DNA of 64,000 nucleotides, taken from the NCBI RefSeq assembly GCF_905220415.1, contig NC_059556.1:4972501-5036500 (forward strand). The letters run 5' to 3'. Below are positions 50,301 to 62,300 of the stretch, one piece after another (position 1 is the stretch's first letter; the number at the start of each line of letters is the position of its first letter). The notes below the pieces were generated by a model that was not told the DNA's origin, searched no databases, and saw nothing but the letters and a program-made list of their open reading frames with translations. This DNA comes from Colias croceus. Lineage: Eukaryota; Arthropoda; Insecta; Lepidoptera; Pieridae. The position numbers and the translations under genes were made by a program.

Positions 50301-53300
50301 AGTGTACTCCGCAGTGATCGCGATGCTTGTCTTGCGTCAGCACTGATAAGTATCAGCATATAATATGATCAACCGGCTTGTGTATAAACTCACCTTCTCA
50401 GGAATGTACCTCTCCGGGATGACGATCTTCTGCGATGCAGCTTGTCGATCGGACTCCATCCAAGCATAACTGGGCTCGCTGGGTAGGGCTGAACGCCCCA
50501 CGTTTTGCGCAGAGTCACGTAATGTCCGCTCCATGTGGACGAGTGTACTCTCTCGGGTACTTGCTTTTTGCACAATTATATAACGCTCTCATGTCTCAAC
50601 CGCCTCCTCGGTACAGTGGTTGACGCGTGAACGTAACACCAAGGGGTCCTGGGTTCAATCCCCGGTGAAGGCGAAGAAACAAAATGTCTCGGTCTGGTAG
50701 GACACAGAAGGCTGATCACCTACTTGTCCCTAAAAGAAAATCGATCAGTATCTCAGGTACTAACCTTCTCAGGTATGTACCGCTCCGGGATGACGATCTT
50801 CTGCGGAGCCGCGAGTAACTGGTCGATGGAGTCGGGTTTGTTGGGCAGCGCTGAGCGAACTACGTCGGGTGCTGCGCCGCGTAATGCCCGCTCCATGTCC
50901 GCGTCGTCCACAGAACGACCCATTGCCTGGTAATAATACATATTATTGTATATAATATATATTATTATACATATAATAAATGATAACACTTTGTGCACAC
51001 AAAAACAACTATTTACAAAAACACTTTGTAACTAATGTACAATTTGGCGAATACACAAATCGTTTGTTTTCAACACTGTGAAACACTGTTTGAAACAATC
51101 ATCCCTCTACAGTTCCTGCGAAACTGTAATATGTGATAAAGTTGCAATCCGTCACAAATTTGTACAATTTTGCGCATTGTTTTCGATAGACTGTAATGCG
51201 AATACATCACAATTAGGTATTATGCCAAAATTTTAATTTCACGAAACGACCGTCAGGTGCTGAATGAAACCCATCCTAATGATTTCATTTTTTAATGTTG
51301 GTACTTTAAATGTTGAATTATAATAAAAAGTTATCTGAAGTAAAGTGATGAGCATCCGCCATACGTACCCGCAGGCCACAACTCCAATAGCATCTACGAG
51401 TCTTGCAACACAATCCTACAAAAATAACTAAAGCTTAAAAAAATACTGTTTTTAACTTACATCATGTTTGTAACTATCCTTTGGCAATTCGTTCAAAGTT
51501 TTAGCACTCAAATGATGCGGTGCCGTATAGTGCCTCCTCTTTTCCCTTGGAACTTGACGTCTATGGAGAGAACCATTTTTCTGCGTATCCGACATTTCTG
51601 TAATTATCTGTTTGGCAGCTTCGCTTTTAAATATCGGTGACAATTCTATATTAGACCTCGTCAAACTCATTACGCTACTGGTCTTCGAAATGGGGTCATT
51701 TGTTAATGTTCTAGCACTGTCTGTAGGGCTATTCAAATATTGGTTGGATAGTGACATTCTGTCGTATCCAGATCTATCGTAGCTTTTAGTGTAGCTGCTC
51801 ATAGAAATGTCTCGGGAGAAATCATAGTTGGATAAGGATGGGCTGGATGGGTATTTAGGACTTAATTCCATGTTCTTCTCGAATCTTAGGTAAGGTGCTT
51901 CTGTATTTTGCTTCGCGTAGTATTCTTCAAATTTGTTATAATCTGTTCTTGGTAGAGATGACGCCCGGTAGTTATTCAAGGGTTGAACTAATTCTTCTTC
52001 TAGGAACTGATCGATATTGGCCGTGATGTTAGATGACCAGTCGTTCATTGGTTGGAGAGAACGTTCTCTATCTCTTTGACGTCGTTCGCTTTCCCGTTTT
52101 ACGATGCGTACCGTTTTTATTTCTTGTTTCTCTACGTTGGATAGGTTACCTGAAAATATAGATTTTTAATAATTAGCATAGACCTAAAACTAGATATATA
52201 TGCTACATGTAGTACACACACGTTTTTATTCTTAATTGTATCAGAAATGTAGGCTAGAATTAATATTCTAAATAAATATAGGTTGTAATCCGAGATCAAA
52301 TTTAAGGATCATTTTTGCTCAAAATTAAAACATACTGGACGACATTATGCCATTATTGTGACCTATAAATTTAGTGGGTCAAAATCGAGTCAAATACAGG
52401 TGAAGCTAATAAAACCGGGTTAAAAATCACTAAAACGTACCGAAAGCGGAATGCTGCATATCTTCACTAGTCATTGGTGACGTCACGTCCCCTGGTCCCC
52501 TAGTGTCCACATACAACGGCTCCACATTACTTTGCCCGTAATGCCCTGGAGGCAAGATCTGACTCTCGTAGTCGTAATCTTGGCCATGGTCGATTGTATG
52601 CCCGGTATCTAGGTTCGTTTCTTGCCAGTACGAGGTGGGACGATTTTTGCCTAAAAGTAAATTACCTATGCTATTATTTTTTATAATTAAGTTAAATAGA
52701 TAAATCGATTACAAAATGGTGGGTACTTGCTAGCAATTAATATAATATAATAGAAACATTTGGGATTCCGATTAGTTTATTTTTGCAGAATTAATCCTAT
52801 TCATACACGAAAAATGGTGAGGATAAAAATATGAGGTCGATTCTTTTTAATTTCAATGCAGAACACAACATTTTCTATAAGCATTTGAATTTGAATACAA
52901 AAAGTTTCTTTAAATATTATCTAAAATTAATAATATTTTCAATGTATACCTGGCATGGCATTATGCGTAGTTTGCAACGCTTGAGACTGCTGTGTGAGAT
53001 GTCGCACCGCTCGGCTCAGTTCTTGGCGCTGACGCTGCAACGCTGTCACTAGTTGTTGGACTCGTGTCACTTCTGTGAAATAAGTATTTTTTGTTAATCA
53101 AATACAAATTATGAAGATAATGTATACAAACATATTATATTTTTTTTTTGTGGTAAAATTATTCAAACAAAAATTATTTTTAACGGAAGACTGACTTCTT
53201 AATCATGATCAATACGGTCAATATTATCGGTAGCAAATGCTCGCCTAGCGTGCAACGCTCGACGCAGCTGTTATTTTACTACAAAATTACGAAGTAAGAA

Positions 53301-56300
53301 AAGGTTTCACTTCTATTCAGGATCGAAATGAATGACTAGCTGTGCCCCGTGGGTATTACCCGCACTGCTCCGCTCCTATTAGTCTTAGCGTGATGATAAT
53401 AATTAGCCTATAGCCTTCCTCGATAAATGGGCTATCTAACACCGAAATAATTTTTCAAATCGGTCCAGTAGGATTAGCGCGTTCAAACAAACAAACTCTT
53501 CAGCTTTATAATATTAAGTTTAGATTACTCTTTTTTATATATTTCCATACAATGAACTTACCATCTTCAAGCATAGCGGTTGGAGCGGTGTGCGGGTTGG
53601 GTTGCTATAGGGAATTATTATTAAGTTTTTTTTTTTCTCGTATTTTTCATACAAATAACTTACCATCTTCAAGATAGTAGTCGAAGTGAGTTCAGTTGCG
53701 GTCCCTATGACTTATTTTTGTTAACCTTTTTTTATATTTTTTTGTAATTTTCAGCAGTTCCTGTGGCTTTACCTTGTTCTTTTTTATATACAATGAACTT
53801 ACCATCCTCTAGCATAGCAGTGGGAGCGGTGTGTGGGCTGGGTTGCGGTGCTGACCGGCGGGCGCGCAACGCTCGACGCAACTGCTGTAACTCGCGCTCC
53901 AGACGAGCGTTCTCCGCTACCGTTTGTTCTAGTTTCTGTTCGACAATTAATTTGTTTTTTATGAGAATAATAATGTGTTTTAGTTCTCTAATCGATGATA
54001 TCATATATTTTTATTCATTTCCACGTAAACACTCACACAAACACACTCACACTCAAGTACACACACACACACACACTCGCTATTACTCGCGTTATAAAGC
54101 TGGCACTGTGTCTTATGGAGTGAAAAGCGTCGATCGCCTATAGCACAGGTCTAGTACCACATCTAGTACCTATGTAGTTTAGTCGATTGCCGTGTCTCTT
54201 TATATGTAAACTTTTTATAATGTGGGTCTAAATAAATATTTTTTCATTTTCATTTCCTGTTTTAGTGGCTCCACTCAAAAGAAGAAAGGATTGTGTCAAA
54301 AGAAAAGTCTCGAAGAAAGTTAATCATCGTAACATTTAATCGGGATATCTTGTCAATTATGCAAGTATAGATATAATCGATGCCTAATAAAGCTTATTCT
54401 GCAAAATAAATTACATCTTGTACCTATTATATTATTATACATTTATAACGATTTTAATTTTTGTTCATATTATATTACAACTATGCAGAAAATAGCTCAA
54501 GGTAAATAGGGATATTTGATGTTGAATAAAAACGATAGCAATACAAATTACGATTACTAGTAAGTACTATAAAGTTATAGTCGAGCCAATTTAATAGGCA
54601 ACATTTGACGTCTATATCAATTTTATCTTAGAAGAGAGGTAACCTGCTTAAAAACATCGATTAAAGTGAATTAATCGATAAGGATTTGAAACATTTGTCA
54701 ATCGAATTTATTATTTTATGATGATTTTTATTCACAAGTAATCAATGCATTCGATTCTAGATGTCAGATTTCGATTTTTAGAGTAACGTCTCTGGTATTT
54801 AAAAAGAAAAAAGGTTTATTGACACAAAATTGTAGCGACGTCAGTTCTTCAATTCAGAAATTGTTCATTATGTTTAGAATGGTTTATCAGTAAAATGAAA
54901 TCTTAAAATTACTTGTATCGGTCATTATTATTATAAATATGTAGTCGTAATTGAAAAAAGTTAAGCAAATGTGCAGTTCTAACAAAACGAAATATCATGT
55001 TATTATATGTCGTCGTTACTAGGTTACGTTGTTGAATTTTGTTGAACTGTCAAATGTTGCCTATTAAAATGGCTCTACTATAGTCTTATTAATCTTACTT
55101 TGAGTTTATCTTAACATAAATTGTTATTTGTTAGTCACAATTATTTTCACAATAGAAACAGGTCTTTAATCAACTCTATAATAAATTAAATTCCAAAATG
55201 TGAACTAAGTATTTACAGAAACAACTACTTGGCATGCAAGGAAACACAAAATTGAACAAATTCCATGCCGTATAAATTACAGACTTATCTACAACAAAAA
55301 TTCTCATTCACCCAAAATATAAACCAATTAAGTATTTATAATAAAAATAATAAGTGCATGTATAGATGAAAACCTTATAAACCTTAGAATTGTGCGCCAA
55401 CATTGCATGGACTCGTGCCAACTCGGCTTCTAAACCTCCTCCGGGAAGACTCATGTCGTCCATATTTACGGTGTCTAGTTTGTGACGAACACCTGTTATA
55501 AAGAAAACATTACACTCTTTAAATAACACAAATCTACTTATATATTTAATTGCAAAATACAAATTAAGCAAGTACAAAGAAGTGAACAAGAAGAACTGTT
55601 GTTCTCCAAACACACAAAAGTGAATATGCTACCTACCACCTAAAATATTTTCTGCCAAAGACACATTACAAAAATCAGGTATCTATAGTTAAAAATAAAT
55701 TTTGACGACAAATTTTTCTACTGCAACAAAATAATTACCTGTAAGCAATGAATCAATAGCATCTTTATCGGTTTTCAATCCTTGAAGGATGGAAGCCTCG
55801 TCAGCTAACTCCTGCTCCAGAGCCCAAAGTTCCGCCACACGGACTCTGGCCGCTTCAGTTTCTAAAGGTTTACCTGCAGCTGCACTTTCCAACCACCTAC
55901 AATAAAATATTTATAACTATTATAGAACTGTATTTAAATATAGAAAAGTTTAAAATCAATGTTTTTTTTGTTATTTTGAGCAAAAATTTGTTGGCCGATA
56001 GGTCGTCTAATTTAAGGTAAACAGAACCCTCCTGAAAACATTTTTAAAAACTTAACGTTCATGCAAAGGGATTGCCAGTTTTAAGGATAAGTAATAAGAA
56101 AAATACGGATAAGAAAGGAAACGACCACGTAGAAGGATATGAAAAGGAGTAAAGAAGAAAGAAGAGTTGAAGAAAAGGACTAGTAACGGTGAAGCAAAAA
56201 TTACAGATAAATTAGAAAATGTTCCTTAAGACGTACCGTTGTTGCTCCATAGCGTGTTCAGCAAGCACCTTTTGCCTGAGTCGTTGATTGCGTTCTAACC

Positions 56301-59300
56301 TTTCAATGGTGGATCCCGGTCTATTGTACAAAGATCCCAGTTTCACCATATTATCCACCAGCTGCACTAAAGGTTTACTCTTAGCATATTGCTGTTCTAA
56401 CTCCATCAATTGCATCTTTAACTGTTCTAGACGACGTAAGCTCTCCTCCCGTTCTATAGCTTTTAATGAACTGAGACATTCCTATGAAAAGATATTGGAT
56501 TAGCTTTTGATAACCTGATTAATGATTTGGACAATAAATAAATACATTCAACATAAAATATGGCATGAAAACAAAACAAACAAAAGCATATGCACCTCTA
56601 TACTACTAATTTGTAAACAGCATTGTTCTATTGATCGATGAGTAGCAGCGTGACGCCTTCGCAATTGTATAAGAAGAAGTACCAATTCTTCGTGACTTCT
56701 TCCCAGAAGTTCTCCAGCTGTCGGCACTTCACTTAAAACTTGCGACTGCACCTTTTGCTAAGAAATGCAACAAATACCAATGCAAAACAAATAAAACATA
56801 AAATAAATCATAAAAGCGTAACATAAAATAATGAAACTAGGGATAAAGTAAAATGATCAAAGACATACCATTTCTTCAGTTTCTGTATATCTTCTTACTC
56901 GAGGGCTGACAGCACTAATGGGCTGTTGGGATATTCTAGAAGGTGACCTCGCTGTTGCCCATGATTCTTCATTTGCTGATAATGTATTTAACTAAAATCG
57001 AAAAATGATTAATTAATTGTAATAATATGCAAGTCCGTCACAATTTTATTTATCTTCGAACCAAATTTATCATTTAGTTTCTTATTGTAGTCAATTGCAT
57101 TAATATGTATATTGAGTTTAGTTTTTTTTTTTTAATAGTCATGTTTGAAATGGAAGACATTTTTTTAACATTACTAAATAATAAAAACAATCTCAATATA
57201 ATATTTAATCTTACATTTTGCTGCGATGCTGACATCTGTTGTGAGCCGTATTGCTCGTTTGTTTTGTCTTCAACCCATCTTACTCGCGGACTAACTGCCC
57301 TTACTGGTATATTGCCATCTCTATTACTGCGTCCAATCGATGTATTGCTTCCAAGATATGCTTTCTTTGATAGTGTTTGCTGATTTACTTGATTATTGTG
57401 TGTGTTAGTTTCTAAGTTAGTACCTGACATCGTCATAGAAGCTGGAAAAGATTAATATCAATTATAATTATACAGAAACAATGACAAAAAGGAGTTATTT
57501 TAATTATTTTATAAACACGATAAAGTGTGCAAGTAACAAGTAACCTATTTACATTTTGAGTGATAGTATTATTATGTACAATGTTATAATTAAAACATGC
57601 TTTTGTGTTTCTGTACACCTTATCTTGTTTAAATGCTTTCCACGAGTGTGAATACATAAAAATGCCAAATTAATACACGCGAAAGTGACTTTGCTTTGCC
57701 TATAATTGAATGGAAATCAAACTTACATAGTGTTCTTTACGGGACCACAGAATCTTAGTGGATACCTTCGTTGCTTGCATTTTCAATTCTGTTATCGGAA
57801 CCACATGCAGCTTCGTTTAAGTTCATACCCACGACCGCACCCCGCACGCGCCCAGACCCACCTTTCATTAATCCACTCGACATCAAGTCCCACTGTCTCA
57901 ATTTTTCTCTATCAATTTCAAACTGCTTTCTATTTTTTTCTTGATTTTTGTTGGAATCGCTTGATTTATCTTTAACGGTCAATGAATTTTCCCCAGAATC
58001 AATCGTCAATTGCTCATAAACACCTTCATCAGACTGCTCATTTCCTAAGTCAAGTTCATTTGCAAGACTCACGTAAACATCATTGTCATCTGATGTTTTT
58101 TCATCGTTATCGACCCTGCGCAGTTCTGTATTAGTCTTGTTCCTTAAAAGTTCTGCTTGTATATCACAGTTAACGTAAGTTACATTTCTGTTTACCTTTT
58201 TTGTTTCGTTTTTCTTAACACGTTTTATACTATTTAAATTTCTTGGATCGACATTTAAATGAATAGAATCTGGCATAGCATCTAAATCATCCATTGAACG
58301 AGCATGTCTATGAGATACTCTTCTTAAATTATCTCTCCATAAATTATCTTCATCCCAATGTTTTTCTCCAACACATATGTTTTCATAGGTAGTTGCTTCA
58401 GCTTCGGCATCATAGTAAACTGTATTTGATGAATTTTCACTACAATGTGAAGACATGCTTCCAGTAGATACTCTTTCATTTCCGAAACGACTTGGAATAT
58501 TTATATTATCTAAAGGAGTTTTTTCACAATTATTATTAGTACTTCTTTTGCAAACTAGACCGGGTAATAAATTTATAGATTCAGGTATTTTTGACTGTTT
58601 ATAGCTAGTTGATTCGTATATATTCTTTAAATCAATTTCTGTGTCTTTTTCCGTCGCACTAAGAAACTCAACTGATACGCTTCTTGCAGCTGCTAATTCA
58701 AATGAATTATTTGATCCAAAAATAGTGTTGTTACTATGAATAGGATTATGAATATGTGATATTTCATTCTTTTTATGAAAAGGGCCTCGTCGACGTTGAT
58801 TATTCAGCTTGCGATGTATATTAGTATTCTTCAAGTAATGTGATGTTGGAAGAACATTGATATGTTCTTGAGATGACAAATCAGAATAATAATAAGGAGC
58901 ACCATGCTCAGTAGAACTCTCCCTACTATGAAATCCAGTAGATAATGATGACGCATTGCTTTCATCTCTGATATTTATCTTCTCTGTTTCAAACTCCTTA
59001 ACTTTATCAGCAATATTGCTTTTGTTTAAATTCTTTCGCAGTAATGTCTCTCCTTTATGGTTTTTAGTGTAAAATGATATAGGCGAATTTGAAATTCCTA
59101 TAGAACTACATGAACTCTGCGATCCTATATATCCAGAAGCATGTTCAGCAATACTTTTGTATTGTGCTGCTAAGCGTTTGGATTCCACAATTTGATTAGG
59201 AGAATTGATATGACTAGTGTGGCATGTACTATAACTTATTGGTGTACTAGAGGAGCGACTATGTGAACAAAGTGCTGTACTAGTCTCATTATTAGGCAAA

Positions 59301-62300
59301 GAAGTTCTTGGATTCAAATTCAAATTCAATTCGTTTTCATCAATTGGTGGTGAACCTAATAAGAAATCCCTGGAAGTACTTGAACTTGGTTCATTGAAAA
59401 CACTTTCAATTGTTATTTTATTATACAGTGAGTTATCGGATAGTGGTCTTACTTTTTCAAAATTGGATTCGCCACAAGTATCTGAATGGCGTAAATCTAA
59501 AATAGACCCTTCGTCTATTAAACTCGTAATTTCTGATGAAACATTAGATGGTGTTACTTCAAATTTGCTGCTTACGTCGGAATCCAATGATATTCTAGAT
59601 GATCCTTTTTCAATAATACAACTTCTAAAGGAATCAGAGTCTATGTAATCCGAAGAATTACGTTTCAAATCTAATAAAGATCTATTCAATAAATCAACAG
59701 TAGCTTTATCATCTTCATTTATTTTATTTCTGTCATTTGTTAAGCTAGCTCGGTTGTGACGAACTTTTTCACCTCTAGTAAGAGTATCATGTATAGATGT
59801 ACGACTACCGTATATCATTAAAGATGTTGCTTTTCTTTTCATCTTGTTCATATTCTGTTTTTCATTTGTCAACATTTTTAATATTGAATTATCCTGTGAT
59901 ATATCGGATTTATCTAGCTTGTCTAACACATATCGAGATAAAGCTTCGTCAGAAAGCTCATCACAAGGCGGAGATGAACTTGGAATTGGTGGAGGAGGTA
60001 AAATTTCACTATCAGTGCTATCATGTCTACTCAAAACTGTCGCACTGCCACCGAGATAATAAGAGGCTGGTCTGAAAGTATCAGATATACTAAATCTACT
60101 GTACGGAGCATCAAGTGACATATCCTTCGAACATTCATCGTCTGCGTCCGAACTATCGGCTTTTTCTCTATATTTTTCAGATTTTGGGACACGTCTTAGT
60201 GTCGGATCCTTTGTATCTGCAAAATGAGAAGCTGCATCGCTTATGAGACTTGATTTTGTATTCATATCTTCTGTTTTTTCATCCAGTCTAACGTTGCTTA
60301 ATTCCATATAAACTGGTTCAACGGGCCCATTATTAACGCAAACTATTTCATAAGTTTGCATATCATCATCTTCAGCTCCTAAATTCATTTCAACATACGG
60401 ATTATCTTCGTACATGGGTGGCATAGATTGATCAAAAACACTAAAATTTTCCATAATCATTTTTTGAGCAGGTTCTATTGAAGATGACTTTCTAGGGCTC
60501 ATTGGTAAATAATGATCTTCACCTGATGTTCTTATTGGAGGGGTTTCTGACTGATTATCTTCACAATCTTTGTTTTCCGTATTTTGTAATTCATTTTCAC
60601 GTGGGACATTGTTGCTGGAATATTTATCTTCAAGGTCTGATTCTAACAAGACCTCGTCTAAATCGTTATCTGTGTATTCAACTTGAGCTTCGGATTCTGA
60701 TTCACTATCGTGCGTTTCATATCCATCATTTTTTACTATTGGCTGTATATCCTCTTTCTCTTCTAATTTGTCAGGAATGTGGTCTTCATAAATATTATCT
60801 TCTATTATGTCATTCTTCGGTATAGTAGCGAAACTTTCTTCACACATCACATTTTCATATGCATTATCAAGACCAGATGAGCTACAAATCTCCTCGCCTT
60901 TTTGATCAGTAGATTGTGATGTACTAGACGCGTGCGGGGATATTGGTTCTGATATTGTAGGACTTCTTATGCCCTCTATGTAAGACCTTCCTGCCTGCAT
61001 ATCACTTGAGTTTTGCAGATCAGTTCCAGGTGTGTCCTCTGAGGTGCAAAAGCGAAACCAAATTTATACTGTGATTATTTCAAGAATCTTTATCATCATC
61101 TTTGTTACTAGAGATTATGTTAGTACACCCTTCCCAATATTAGATACATAATATGCAACTATTTCCATAGAATGGTTGAATAATACATAATATGTATATA
61201 TTACAACCCACCACCAATAAAAGGCAATTGTTAGTGACACATCCCAGCAGGCAGGAAGGTACCTTTCCACAAAGCGAAGTCACCAAAGGGCTAAGTGCTA
61301 TTTCAATACTGAATACGATAAAAATAATATTACATTCGACATGTTACTTGAAATGGCATTTTTACATTATTATTTATATACAAACTGAAACAAATAATAA
61401 CTAGATGTAAGTACATTTATGTTAGCAAACATATCTACTGCTAAAAAGTACTTAATTCAGTCATTGGCTTGTAACATGCTACCTTAGTTGGATAATTTAT
61501 TTCACATGCTCTATTCGAAAGAATACTATGGAAACATTACTATAATATTTCTCCTTCCTACTCATGCCATTTCTACATGAATTAAAATAAATGACTACTG
61601 ATACTAAAACATAAAAGATAATAAATATCAGAAACTAACCTTCATCATCCGAAGAATAGCTGTTGTAAGATGTATTTGCGTATGTTTTAGGTTTGTACTG
61701 GTCAGATCTTAATGATTGTCGACTTTGGTTTAATGACCTCGCCAATGATATAGTTGCTGGTGTGCTTTTCCTCGTCAATGGAGATTGTAGCATTCTTTGT
61801 TTCCACTCCAATAACCGTTTCATTGATTCCTCCCGCTGAAACGAAAATATTGAAACTTTAAATAATACAGATAATAAAAAACGAAATAAAACTGAGTTAC
61901 AAATTATTATTTAAGTTTCTGTTATTCTATACTAGCTTTCCACCCGCGGCATCGCCCGCGCAGTCAAAGAAAAACCCGCATAATTCCCGTTCCCGTGGGA
62001 TTTCCGGGATAAAACCTATTCTATGTCCTTTCTCGGGTATCAAAATATCTCTATACCAAATTTCATGCAAATTAGTTCAGTTTTTAAGGCGTGATTGAGT
62101 AACAGACAGACAGACAGAGTTACTTTCGCATTTATAATATTAGTATGGATTATACTAAAAAATAATTAGGTACCTGTTGAACTTTCTTCTCTCCTTCACG
62201 TTCTGTAGATGGCAACCTTGCGCTCGCTGATCTGATAAAACCATCTGCATTTGGATCAATTCTGTTTGCTTCCTTTAGATAACTTGCATTTGAACCGTCG

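Larger units (their letters stand above)
53073..53802. other. PLEKHA-like intron 12, with decayed exon copies
   Basis: Contains three partial copies of exon 12 (53243-53272, 53550-53606, 53650-53700) and a Helitron (53336-53524). None keeps a full exon reading frame. Confidence 0.7.

Noticed and set aside
50600..50670. Possible tRNA gene
   Set aside because: Boxes A and B are present but no full cloverleaf; the sequence continues into a SINE body.
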